A DNA stretch of 64,000 bases from Fuerstiella sp041398845 (GTDB lineage: Bacteria > Planctomycetota > Planctomycetia > Planctomycetales > Planctomycetaceae), in the NCBI GenBank assembly GCA_041398845.1, contig JAWKTZ010000017.1:62001-126000 (forward strand). Reading direction: 5' to 3'. The notes below the pieces were generated by a model. That model was not told the DNA's origin, did no database searches, and saw only the letters and a list, made by a program, of their open reading frames with translations. Positions 1-8,122 of this stretch are shown in pieces (the first letter of the stretch is position 1; the number at the start of each line of letters is the position of its first letter). The position numbers and the translations under genes are program-made.

Positions 1-834
1 AATTCGGTCAAACGGCCAGCGAATCAGTGATTCGACGTACCAGAAAAATGCTGTCAGCGACGAGTCCGGAGAAACGAACCACGCGGAATTACGAATCTGG
101 TTGGCCGTGGCTTTGCGACGAAACATCCATGACAGTTTCCGTCCGCGCTGGGTCTGTAATGCCGATTCCACGACGTGCAGTCTGAGACGTTTCATTTCTG
201 CGTGGCGTTTGGACAACGAGCCACTCAGCCAGCGATAGCGAACCAGAGGTTCCGAAAGTCCGCAGAACACAGCGCCTCGTGCCGCCAGCCTCAGCAGCAG
301 ATCCCAGTCTTCCACTCCGTCCAGTTTTCGAAAGCAGACGTCTTCGGCTGTCAGTCGTTCGCGACGCACCATCAACGAGGACAATGTCACAAAGTTGTCC
401 ATCAGCAACCTCCGGAACACATCGTCCGGTGGAACTCCGTCTTCATTCGCTCGAATTTCGGCGACGTGTTCCGGCTGTCCGAAGTTGCGAGCACTGCAAT
501 AAACGACGTCGGCGACATTGTCCCCGGCGACCTGTATCTGTCGGGACAGTTTTTCGGGCTCCCAGATGTCATCAGAATCCAGAAAGGCAACCCAGTCACA
601 CGTTGCTGCCGCAATACCAGCATTCCGAGCTGCGGCGACTCCGGCGTTGGCCTGTCGGACCGATCGAATTCGATCCCCGTAGGACTGCACAATGCCCCAC
701 GATCCATCGGTGGAACCGTCATCAATGACAATGACTTCCGTTGCCGCGATTTCCTGCTGAAACACGCTGTCGAGTGTTTCTTTCAGATAGCGTTCCGCGT
801 TGTACACCGGGATGATGACAGACACGCTAGACAT
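1..834 (-). CDS. Glycosyltransferase family 2 (partial, C-terminus off the window)
   Basis: The protein is a GT-A fold glycosyltransferase that should transfer a sugar from an activated nucleotide donor during exopolysaccharide assembly at the inner face of the membrane. I translated it from the minus strand starting at ATG 834; 278 codons are visible and the frame is open to base 1. The N-terminus has the family signature: VSVIIPVYNAERYL at residues 4-17, VIVIDDGSTDGS at 34-45, and the metal-binding DSDD at 86-89. Its ATG overlaps the stop codon of the upstream methyltransferase by 8 bp, so the two are translationally coupled. It is the last visible gene of the polysaccharide operon. The donor and acceptor cannot be read from the sequence. 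Confidence 0.88.
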   Translation of the reverse strand, partial: MSSVSVIIPVYNAERYLKETLDSVFQQEIAATEVIVIDDGSTDGSWGIVQSYGDRIRSVRQANAGVAAARNAGIAAATCDWVAFLDSDDIWEPEKLSRQIQVAGDNVADVVYCSARNFGQPEHVAEIRANEDGVPPDDVFRRLLMDNFVTLSSLMVRRERLTAEDVCFRKLDGVEDWDLLLRLAARGAVFCGLSEPLVRYRWLSGSLSKRHAEMKRLRLHVVESALQTQRGRKLSWMFRRKATANQIRNSAWFVSPDSSLTAFFWYVESLIRWPFDRI

Positions 835-1888
835 GAGACGGCTTTCGCGAATAGGCCAGCAGATTCATGCCGATCTTGGCTCCGTTGTACAACAGCGGTT
901 CAATCACCGTCGATTTGGCCAGTTGTTTTGCGGTTGACGGACAGCGTGAAAGCAATGATGGTCGCGACGCCGTTCCGGAGCGATCATCGACCAGTCCATA
1001 CGCGGCTGCCACGTCACTGATGATCGGACGCCCCAGCAGATTCTCCCACTTCAGGCCACCGCAGGACGTCATGGTGATTCTTTCCATGCCGCCATCGGTC
1101 AACACTTTCCTGAGTGTTGTCGGCGTAAAGTAGTTGATGTGCTGAGGTGGTTCGTTCAGCATGAAGTCGTCTTTGCCAAATCGAATTGGCAAGGTATTGT
1201 AATTGGGAACTTCGATGTACAGCAGGCCGCCTGGCTTCAGGACTCGCTTTAATCGAGCCAGATCTTCCAGCGGATACAGCAGGTGTTCGAAGACCTGCGA
1301 CGCATACACAACGTCAAAGTGATTGTCGGGAAAATTCAGATCGTCAAAGTCACCGACGTGCATATTCTGCAGATGGCGTTTCTCGGCAGCTCGGCCCGTC
1401 CATTCTCCGACATCACAGCCGTGAGCATCCCAGCCTCGCTTTTGAGCCTCTTCGAACAGATATCCGGCCGCACAGGCAAAATCCAGGAAGCGGCCTTTGC
1501 CGGGGACCATGCGTTCAATCTTTGCCAGCTTCTGATTGTAGTCCTCAAGAACCGACGGACTGGCAATGCGTGAATACAGTTCAATCAGAGAATCTTCGTC
1601 ACGGACCGTGTAGATGTCGGCCAGATGATCGGCGGTGCAGCGAGGATTCATATAGATCAGGCCGCAGTCATTACATTTTTCCAGCGAGTATCCCGCAATG
1701 ACGGTTTCCGGTCTCGAAGTGGCGCAGTTGCAAAGCGGACAGGGCACTCGAACCAGTCCCCGCAGCCTGACTGGTACTGCGGTGTCTGTGATTTCGGTGT
1801 CTGTCATTTCAGGGGCTGGCAGCAGTTCGGTGTTGGCTTGAATCATGGCAATCGGGCGTTCGTTCAGGGTATGGGTTGATGTCGGCAA
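827..1888 (-). CDS. Class I SAM-dependent methyltransferase with N-terminal zinc ribbon
   Basis: A 353-residue protein. Residues 50-75 hold two CxxC pairs (C50/C53 and C72/C75), a zinc-ribbon arrangement found in front of many sugar and lipid methyltransferases. A Rossmann methyltransferase domain follows: a glycine-poor motif I, RFLDFACAAGYLF, then FDVVYASQVFEHL and the LKPGGLLYIEVPN strand. The domain layout fits Methyltransf_23-type enzymes that methylate sugars or lipid carriers. ATGs at 1846 and 1807 are alternative starts, since the first 40 or so residues look low in conservation. It sits between a second methyltransferase and a glycosyltransferase in the polysaccharide operon, so methylation of the glycan or its lipid carrier is the likely role, but this is inference. 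Confidence 0.85.
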   Translation of the reverse strand: MPTSTHTLNERPIAMIQANTELLPAPEMTDTEITDTAVPVRLRGLVRVPCPLCNCATSRPETVIAGYSLEKCNDCGLIYMNPRCTADHLADIYTVRDEDSLIELYSRIASPSVLEDYNQKLAKIERMVPGKGRFLDFACAAGYLFEEAQKRGWDAHGCDVGEWTGRAAEKRHLQNMHVGDFDDLNFPDNHFDVVYASQVFEHLLYPLEDLARLKRVLKPGGLLYIEVPNYNTLPIRFGKDDFMLNEPPQHINYFTPTTLRKVLTDGGMERITMTSCGGLKWENLLGRPIISDVAAAYGLVDDRSGTASRPSLLSRCPSTAKQLAKSTVIEPLLYNGAKIGMNLLAYSRKPSHV

Positions 1889-1915
1889 AGTGCGGGCGGA
1901 TGGTGCTCCCGTCAG

Positions 1916-2845
1916 TCAACAGGAGACTTCGACCAGTTCCTGAGCCGCTGAATTTGTCTTTGTCGGCTGCGGCTTTGAGGTCGGACACGTCAGCACAACC
2001 CAGATGTAGGCTGTGAAGAATTCCTTCAGAAACGGAACTCGCAGGAAGGGCGTGGTCCATGCCGCCCATTCTGAAGCAAATCGATTGGGATTGATTTCGA
2101 AATCGAGCGGAGATTCGCGGAACACTTTTTGGAAGTCGCGAATCAGAAACTTGTTGAGAAACTGCGTCGGAATTTTTTCGTGAGTGTACTTATCGGCGAT
2201 TCGCTGCCCGTCTTTGTCAAAGTCATGCATGTTGGGAGCGTACCAGTCAGACTGGTAGACTCGACGACACGTTCGCAGAATCGTGCGTTCTGAAAAGAAC
2301 AGGTGAGCCCACGGCACCGGCATTGTGGACCACAGATGCGGAGCAAACGGATGATACCAGCCCCATGTTCCGATCAGCATCTGACCGCCCGGCCGCAGCA
2401 CACGATAACATTCCTGCAGAATGGGTTTTGGCGTTTCGACGTGTTCGAAAACGTCGTAGCTGATGATGGTATCGACGCTGTTGTCTTCCAGAGGAAATCC
2501 GTCTGTGTTTCCAAGCAGAAAACGGATCCGTTGATCGGTGTGAAGTTTTCGAGCGGTTTCAATGGCGTCGGCATCAATGTCCACACCCACAGCCGAACGA
2601 ACTCCGGATTCCAGCAGGCCCTGTGTAATCGTGCCGTCGAAACACCCCAGATCAAGCACATCTTTGCCGACGTATTTCACGTTGTAACGGTTGGCCGCAG
2701 CCAGGACCTTGTTCAGACATTCCGAACGATAGACGCCGTAGGTTTCGTCGTTGGCCAGAGCGGCTGCCATCCGATCATCCTGACCGGGATTGTTGCGGTA
2801 CAGCTTTTTCGCCAGCGCGTACAGAATGTCTTCGGACAGTTTCAT
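1916..2845 (-). CDS. Class I SAM-dependent methyltransferase
   Basis: A 309-residue methyltransferase of the Methyltransf_11/25 type. Motif I is VLDLGCFDGTIT, followed by an acidic residue ending the next strand (VGVDIDADAIETARKL), then DTIISYDVFEHVETP and the RPGGQMLIGTWGWYH motif. The C-terminal third (roughly residues 190-290) is aromatic-rich and includes a hydrophobic stretch near the end that may contact membrane. It is 72 bp downstream of the unknown exported protein and 27 bp upstream of the zinc-ribbon methyltransferase, all in one direction. Two different methyltransferases in one polysaccharide operon suggest two modified positions on the glycan. The substrate is not identifiable. 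Confidence 0.85.
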   Translation of the reverse strand: MKLSEDILYALAKKLYRNNPGQDDRMAAALANDETYGVYRSECLNKVLAAANRYNVKYVGKDVLDLGCFDGTITQGLLESGVRSAVGVDIDADAIETARKLHTDQRIRFLLGNTDGFPLEDNSVDTIISYDVFEHVETPKPILQECYRVLRPGGQMLIGTWGWYHPFAPHLWSTMPVPWAHLFFSERTILRTCRRVYQSDWYAPNMHDFDKDGQRIADKYTHEKIPTQFLNKFLIRDFQKVFRESPLDFEINPNRFASEWAAWTTPFLRVPFLKEFFTAYIWVVLTCPTSKPQPTKTNSAAQELVEVSC

Positions 2846-2917
2846 GGCGGGATCTACGATGCTGAAGAACGAAAGCTGCTGCCGCAGTCAGACAGCGGAA
2901 TGCCAGAGAAGTTGCGG

Positions 2918-4621
2918 CTACTCTACGATACGAAATACGTGAATGACGGGCAGAAATTCGTATTCGCGATCCACTGTGGTGCCGGCGTTGACCTGACACA
3001 CGTACAGCAGACTGTGCTTTCGATCGTACGAAACACCGCCAATGTTGTTACCGCAGGTTGGAAACATGTACTGAGCGAAATCGCCACCGGGAGTCTTTGC
3101 ATCCCAGTGCAGCCACGGACGAACCTGAGTCGGTTCGGCTTCCTGGCGAGCTGACTTCAGCAGTGATTCCGGAGCATAAAACAGCATTTGCGCCTGGTAG
3201 GGCGTTCCGTGGAAGCCTTTGTCCGGAGTACAGTCAAACGGCCGGGCGTCACCGTAGTAGTTGGGGCCAAGTGCTTTGCGGCCGACGATGATGACCGCGT
3301 GTTTGCGTCCCAGAGTCAGCCAGGCTCCGCCCGTCCAGCGATCGCTGGGATGAAAGTCCGGTGCCGGAATGTCAATGTCGTTGTACACCAGCGGCACTGC
3401 ATTCAGAGCCGTACCGTGAGGCGTTCCCGTTTTCGGCGCGGTGTAGGCATACATCGCCGGACCGTGACTGGCAATGTTCAATCCGGTCACGATCTGCAGG
3501 CCGGAAATCAGATTGCGACCTCCAAACCAGTTCTTCGCCGCCGCATCCGGAATCTCAAAGATGTAACCGGCGTGCTTGTACGAATGCCACGCCGAAATTC
3601 CGGTGCCGGCCGGCCCCAGATGCCACATGCCTTCCGGAAACGGACGTGACGTAAACGGCGACGACGCCCCATGAGACATATGGTCGATCGTTTCGACGTT
3701 GTAATACTTGTACAGCGTCCAGAACAGTCGCCTGTCGTGGTACTGCATTCCGCCGATCTGAAACGGTTCGGAGGATCCATTGGTCAGGCGTTCGCGAATG
3801 CCGCCGGTGATGTCGCCCAGTGCCTGAAGTTCTTCCGCCTGAGGCAATTCGTCAATGACATGCCTGAGCGAAATCAACGGTTTGGGAATGGCGATCTCGG
3901 CCACCAGTTGCCTGGAATGAGACCCGACGATGTAGAGCGATCCCGGAAGGCCATCGTCCGGTCCGGATGGATCACCGTCGGCACGAAACGTCATTCCCCA
4001 ACCGCCCAGAGAATACATTTCGCCGTTGCGATCTTTGTGCGGCGGACGAAAGCCTCCCAGATACAGAAAGTTGCCAGGGGTCAGCATGCGATCGTGCAGC
4101 GGCGCTTTGTGCCGAATCGGTTCGGTGCTGCTGCGAGTGGCGAAGGCATCCGGAATCGGATTCAGCGATTCCAGTGCCGGCGTGTCCATCTTCGGCGGCG
4201 ACAGAGCGACCTGAGTCGGAACCTTGTCGATATCGGCAGCAGGTTCGGTTGCGTCCGTCGTTGCCGTCGCCGATTCCGTTTCGGCGGACGGATCCGAATC
4301 CTGAACTCGCGGCGACGGACTCTGCCCCAGCACGGCATCAATCCGTGCCTGAATTTCCGGATCCAGTTTCAGTTCCGGGTCACTCGGGCGATGTCCGGAC
4401 GTCGTCGTCACAGCAACGTCCGGTTGCTGTTGGACATCGTTATCGAGGGACGCGCCGTGGGAAGAACCGAGTTCTTCGGCTGTTGTGGTTTCCATCACGC
4501 CAACCGCTGCGTTGTCTGCCGAGGGACCTCGCAGATTCTGCATGAAATCACTGATCGGCTGCGAACCCAGAACAAGAATCGCACCACACAGCATCGCAAA
4601 TATGTATTTGATTGCGTTCAT
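2918..4621 (-). CDS. Exported protein of unknown function in the polysaccharide operon
   Basis: A 567-residue protein that I do not recognise. The N-terminus (MNAIKYIFAMLCGAILVLGS) is a signal peptide or signal anchor. Residues about 35-180 are a low-complexity linker rich in Thr, Ser, Ala, Asp and Pro. The remaining 390 residues are globular, with many Trp/Tyr/Gly motifs such as LYLGGFRPP, LYIVGSHSRQ and LYVCQVNAGTT that recall beta-propeller-like blades, although I cannot establish a propeller. It starts 10 bp after the stop of the O-antigen ligase-like gene, so it is co-transcribed with it. A periplasmic or surface role in polymer handling is only a guess from position. Confidence 0.8.
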   Translation of the reverse strand: MNAIKYIFAMLCGAILVLGSQPISDFMQNLRGPSADNAAVGVMETTTAEELGSSHGASLDNDVQQQPDVAVTTTSGHRPSDPELKLDPEIQARIDAVLGQSPSPRVQDSDPSAETESATATTDATEPAADIDKVPTQVALSPPKMDTPALESLNPIPDAFATRSSTEPIRHKAPLHDRMLTPGNFLYLGGFRPPHKDRNGEMYSLGGWGMTFRADGDPSGPDDGLPGSLYIVGSHSRQLVAEIAIPKPLISLRHVIDELPQAEELQALGDITGGIRERLTNGSSEPFQIGGMQYHDRRLFWTLYKYYNVETIDHMSHGASSPFTSRPFPEGMWHLGPAGTGISAWHSYKHAGYIFEIPDAAAKNWFGGRNLISGLQIVTGLNIASHGPAMYAYTAPKTGTPHGTALNAVPLVYNDIDIPAPDFHPSDRWTGGAWLTLGRKHAVIIVGRKALGPNYYGDARPFDCTPDKGFHGTPYQAQMLFYAPESLLKSARQEAEPTQVRPWLHWDAKTPGGDFAQYMFPTCGNNIGGVSYDRKHSLLYVCQVNAGTTVDREYEFLPVIHVFRIVE

Positions 4622-4631
4622 GATTCGACCG

Positions 4632-5993
4632 TCAGTTGAAAATCTGTACGGGTTCCCGGATCAGCATGTCGGAGTCATTGTAGACGGCGGTTGTTTCCAT
4701 TCGGTCACGCCAGTCGGCTGTGGGCTCGTCATCGTCGTCGCTGAAATCAATCAGGCCTTCTTCAAGGTGACGGCCATAGATCATCAGGCTGGCGGCCCCC
4801 AGGAGTGCGACGTAGTACGGCACTTCCAGAAGTTCCAGACTCACGAATTGAGCAGCCACGCCAAAACCAATCAGGGCCGCAATCGTCATGCGACACGAAT
4901 CTCCAAACCACGGTGGTGCTCGAGCCGGAATTTTCATCAGCAGTCCGCAGCAACGCAGAATGCACAGAGCGTAGAAGCCCAGATACATCACGATGCCGGG
5001 AATGCCTGTTTCTGTCGCCATCTGCACCCACAGGCTGTGAGCTTCCTTGTTCTTCGGCCATCCGAATTCTTCGGCGTGCAAAGGCCAGTGGTCCGGGCCG
5101 CAACCCAGAATCGGATCTCGCTTAAACAGTGTCCAGCAGTCCTTCCACAGGTCCAGACGACTTTGAGCGGACGCTTCGCGTTTTCCGTTGTCGCTCGCAA
5201 ACGTCGCGGCAAATCGTTCACGCACCTGCGGGCCGGCCAGCATGATTCCGGCCACCAGCAACAGTCCAAACAGGCTGTAATGCATGAGGTTCTTTTTGAT
5301 CAGGAAGAACGAAATGGTGACACCAATGACGGTCGCCAGCATTGCTCCACGTGAAAACGAAAACAGAATCGCATGCAGCATGAAGGCCATGCAGGCTCCG
5401 ATAATCGCCTTCTGAACCATGGATTCGGTGTTCAGAAACAGAAAGAACGCCACTCCGATGGCCGTGACAAATCCGATGGCCACCGAGTTGTTATCCATAC
5501 CGGCAAACCCGACGAAGTACAGATAGTTGTATCCGCCAAAGTATCGCAGGTTCATTTCGAAGCACACGTAGCCTTCACACACCACGATGACCCATGCCAG
5601 AGCCTTCAAATCGCGAATGCTGCGACATGTCGTGATGCCCACCAGAAACGGCAGCAGAATCTTGGCCATGCTTTCAACAAACGTCCATGCATGCGGCGGG
5701 CTTTCAGCAATGTACGCCAGCAGAACCGTCCACATCCAGAACCCGACAAACGAAAACACAATCGGGCGAGCCTTGCCCAGATTCCAGTTGCCGCAACCGC
5801 GAAACATCCAGCTTGCCAGCATCGCCAGAGCCACGATCAGGCTGAAGCGACCGTTATGAATCGCATGCCGCCACATGGCGTCCGGTTTGACCAGCGCCAA
5901 TGCGACATAGGCAAGGAACCCATAATACGGATTGAAGACGCTGCCGGTGACTCCCAGAAACGTCAGCAGCCAGGTGAAGATTAATCCCTTCAC
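4632..5993 (-). CDS. O-antigen ligase/polymerase-like membrane protein
   Basis: A 453-residue polytopic protein with about ten hydrophobic segments and a charged C-terminal tail (about residues 415-453). The region before the last helices contains AQSRLDLWKDCWTLFKRDP and ILGCGPDHWP, matching the Wzy_C/O-antigen ligase periplasmic loop, which in the exosortase-A-associated subfamily is annotated as an O-glycosylation ligase. It starts with GTG at 5993, and the GTGA overlap with the stop of the upstream glycosyltransferase (ending at 5990) indicates coupling. It would polymerise or ligate lipid-linked repeat units at the outer face of the inner membrane. Whether it acts as polymerase or ligase cannot be told from sequence. 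Confidence 0.82.
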   Translation of the reverse strand: MKGLIFTWLLTFLGVTGSVFNPYYGFLAYVALALVKPDAMWRHAIHNGRFSLIVALAMLASWMFRGCGNWNLGKARPIVFSFVGFWMWTVLLAYIAESPPHAWTFVESMAKILLPFLVGITTCRSIRDLKALAWVIVVCEGYVCFEMNLRYFGGYNYLYFVGFAGMDNNSVAIGFVTAIGVAFFLFLNTESMVQKAIIGACMAFMLHAILFSFSRGAMLATVIGVTISFFLIKKNLMHYSLFGLLLVAGIMLAGPQVRERFAATFASDNGKREASAQSRLDLWKDCWTLFKRDPILGCGPDHWPLHAEEFGWPKNKEAHSLWVQMATETGIPGIVMYLGFYALCILRCCGLLMKIPARAPPWFGDSCRMTIAALIGFGVAAQFVSLELLEVPYYVALLGAASLMIYGRHLEEGLIDFSDDDDEPTADWRDRMETTAVYNDSDMLIREPVQIFN

Positions 5994-7216
5994 GAACCCA
6001 CCTCGATTCCATATTCCGGTTCGGAGCGGACGGTTTCCATCATCTCGCTCAGGGGTTCAAGACATGTCTTCCAGCGATGATTCAACTGCACCCAGGCGCT
6101 GGCCGCCATTCCCAGTTCTTCAGCTCGACACCGGTCTTCAAACACCGTGGTGATGTGACTCACCCATTCATCGATCGAATCCGCCTGCAGCAGATGCAAT
6201 CCGGATTCCACCTGCAGGCCCTTCAGCGGAGCGGGTGAACACACTGTCGGACGACCACAGGCCATCGCCTCCAGAACCTTGTTCTGCACACCGCGAGCAA
6301 TCCTGAGAGGAACCACCACGCAGGTTGATTCATTCAGCCAGGGACGCACATCGGGTACCGGGCCAATGACTTCAATGCCAGGAACGGCATTCAGAGACAG
6401 CACTTCCGGAGTCGGATTCTTGCCCACAATTCGGAAAACCGCATCGGGAAATCTCTCACGAACCTTCGTCCACACGTGTTCTGCAAACCATCGGGCGGCG
6501 TCGGAATTCGGAAGATAGTTCAGCACTCCGACAAACACGCAGGAATGCGGAGTCACCGTGGCATTCGCCGGAGAGAAATATTCCGTGTCGACTCCGTTGC
6601 CGATCGCCTGGATCGGAGCGGTCGGGCAGAAGTCGCGAAACAATTCACGTTCAGCATCACTGACAACCAGCAGGCGATCTGTTGATGAGGCCAGCTCTGT
6701 TTCAAGACGACGCAGCCGACGGCCTTCCATTCCGTAGATCAATGACATCGGCAGGCGCGCCGACCGGGAGTAGTCCAGCCACTTCTGGCTGTCAACGTCA
6801 ATCAGATCGATCCAGACGCGACCGACATTCGGCAGCAATGGTTTCTGCAGATAGCGGGCAATTCCGGACGACGATGCCATGGCGGCCGTGTAGTCCGTTT
6901 TTCGTCCCCACACACGAACCAGCGAACGCAGCATGCGCGATTCAAACAGTCCCTCGGTCACAGTCCGGCCGCTGGCCAGCGACAGGGCTCCGCGAAGATA
7001 CCGCCGCTTGCCGCTGTGAGGCACGATGGCCAGGCGGCTGGTCACACTGTGCAGCGCGTTGCGCGTTTCTGTCGTCACCGGTTCATCGGCCAGACAGATC
7101 AGGTCGACGTCGGCGCGCTGAGACAGAAACTTCAGAATGTTCCACGTGCGGATTCGATCGCCTCGGTCAGGCGGCCAGGGAACGCGATGTGTGATGTAGA
7201 GGACTCGAGGTTTCAT
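5990..7216 (-). CDS. Group 1 glycosyltransferase, PEP-CTERM/EpsH1-associated type
   Basis: A 408-residue GT-B fold glycosyltransferase. The N-terminus RVLYITHRVPWPPDRGDRIR and the early segment FLSQRADVDLICLADEP are typical of the sugar transferases found in exosortase-A-linked exopolysaccharide loci (TIGR03087 type). The C-terminal half has the family 1/4 features: a CVFVGVLNYLPN strand, then PDVRPWLNESTCVVVPLRIA followed by GVQNKVLEAMACGRPTV, with the glutamate that contacts the nucleotide sugar. AGGA lies a few bases before the ATG at 7216. It is 6 bp from the deacetylase gene and overlaps the next gene by 4 bp. Confidence 0.86.
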   Translation of the reverse strand: MKPRVLYITHRVPWPPDRGDRIRTWNILKFLSQRADVDLICLADEPVTTETRNALHSVTSRLAIVPHSGKRRYLRGALSLASGRTVTEGLFESRMLRSLVRVWGRKTDYTAAMASSSGIARYLQKPLLPNVGRVWIDLIDVDSQKWLDYSRSARLPMSLIYGMEGRRLRRLETELASSTDRLLVVSDAERELFRDFCPTAPIQAIGNGVDTEYFSPANATVTPHSCVFVGVLNYLPNSDAARWFAEHVWTKVRERFPDAVFRIVGKNPTPEVLSLNAVPGIEVIGPVPDVRPWLNESTCVVVPLRIARGVQNKVLEAMACGRPTVCSPAPLKGLQVESGLHLLQADSIDEWVSHITTVFEDRCRAEELGMAASAWVQLNHRWKTCLEPLSEMMETVRSEPEYGIEVGS

Positions 7217-7222
7217 GGATTC

Positions 7223-8119
7223 CTAGCCCAGTGCCGCTGCCAGAGGTTGCTCCGTGACCGGCTGCGGTTTCAGCGTTGCGTCAAGGACGCCGGACATTGT
7301 GGTGAGTCGAAACGACTGCAGCATGCTGCGGATTTTGCGAGCGGTGGATTTCAGATTCTGGTAGTGTCGAAATCGGGATTTCAGCGACGCCGCAATACGC
7401 GGCTGTTGAGGATCGAATTCCCACGGATGGATGTAGACATTCAACGGACGTCCCTGACGACGAACACCTCGCAGCAGCGGAGCGGTTGCCGACCATGGCA
7501 GCAGTCGCAGATAGCCTCCACCGCCAACGGGGACTCTGGTCGCTCCCAGTTGGAACACCATGCCGGGGAATTCCCGAATCGGTCCCGCCGTGGTCGTGAT
7601 GACATGAGGTGCTGTCGGAGCATTCGGGATTCCGTATCGGTCGTGACGGACCGGGTAGATGCTGGAATCCGTTTCGAATCCGGTTTCGGCAAGAATGTCC
7701 AGCGCCCACAACGACTTGTTGGTGATCGAAAAACTGGGAGCTCGAAAAGCCGTGACCGGCTGTCCCGTAATCTGCTGCAGGCAATCCTGCGACTGCTCAA
7801 GGTCGGCGCGAAACCGATCCGGTCCCAGTTCATACACCAGTTGATGCCAGTGACTGTGGCAGCCGATCTCATGACCGGCGTTCTGAATGTCCCGAACCAG
7901 TTGCGGATAACGTTCGGCCACCCAGCCCAGAACGAAGAATGTGCCGCGCGTTCCCGTTTCCGCAGCGATGTCCAGCACCGTCTGCGTATTCCGTTCCACG
8001 CGACATTCGTAGTGGTCCCAGTCGTCCGGCGAGATCACAGACGCAAATGCGGAAACATGAAAGTAGTCTTCCACATCAACCGTAAACGTCCCATCAAATT
8101 GTGTTGACGCCTGTGTCAT
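7223..8119 (-). CDS. Polysaccharide deacetylase, XrtA/PEP-CTERM locus type (NodB + DUF3473)
   Basis: A 298-residue carbohydrate esterase family 4 protein that should remove N-acetyl groups from the glycan. The sequence FTVDVEDYFHVSAF at residues 12-25 carries the catalytic/metal aspartates in the form characteristic of deacetylases from exosortase-A-associated loci. HEIGCHSHWHQ supplies the metal-binding histidines, and FRAPSFSITN is the conserved third motif. The C-terminal part (from about residue 195) includes the YIHPWEFDP motif of the DUF3473 extension. No signal peptide is visible, as is usual for this subfamily. It starts 3 bp after the autokinase stop codon. Confidence 0.92.
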   Translation of the reverse strand: MTQASTQFDGTFTVDVEDYFHVSAFASVISPDDWDHYECRVERNTQTVLDIAAETGTRGTFFVLGWVAERYPQLVRDIQNAGHEIGCHSHWHQLVYELGPDRFRADLEQSQDCLQQITGQPVTAFRAPSFSITNKSLWALDILAETGFETDSSIYPVRHDRYGIPNAPTAPHVITTTAGPIREFPGMVFQLGATRVPVGGGGYLRLLPWSATAPLLRGVRRQGRPLNVYIHPWEFDPQQPRIAASLKSRFRHYQNLKSTARKIRSMLQSFRLTTMSGVLDATLKPQPVTEQPLAAALG

Positions 8120-8122
8120 CGG

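Noticed and set aside
3671..4639. A 322-codon open frame on the plus strand
   Set aside because: It is antisense to the exported protein of the polysaccharide operon and consists mostly of Arg and His-rich sequence.
7016..8107. A 363-codon open frame on the plus strand
   Set aside because: It is antisense to the deacetylase and the glycosyltransferase, both with clear family motifs.
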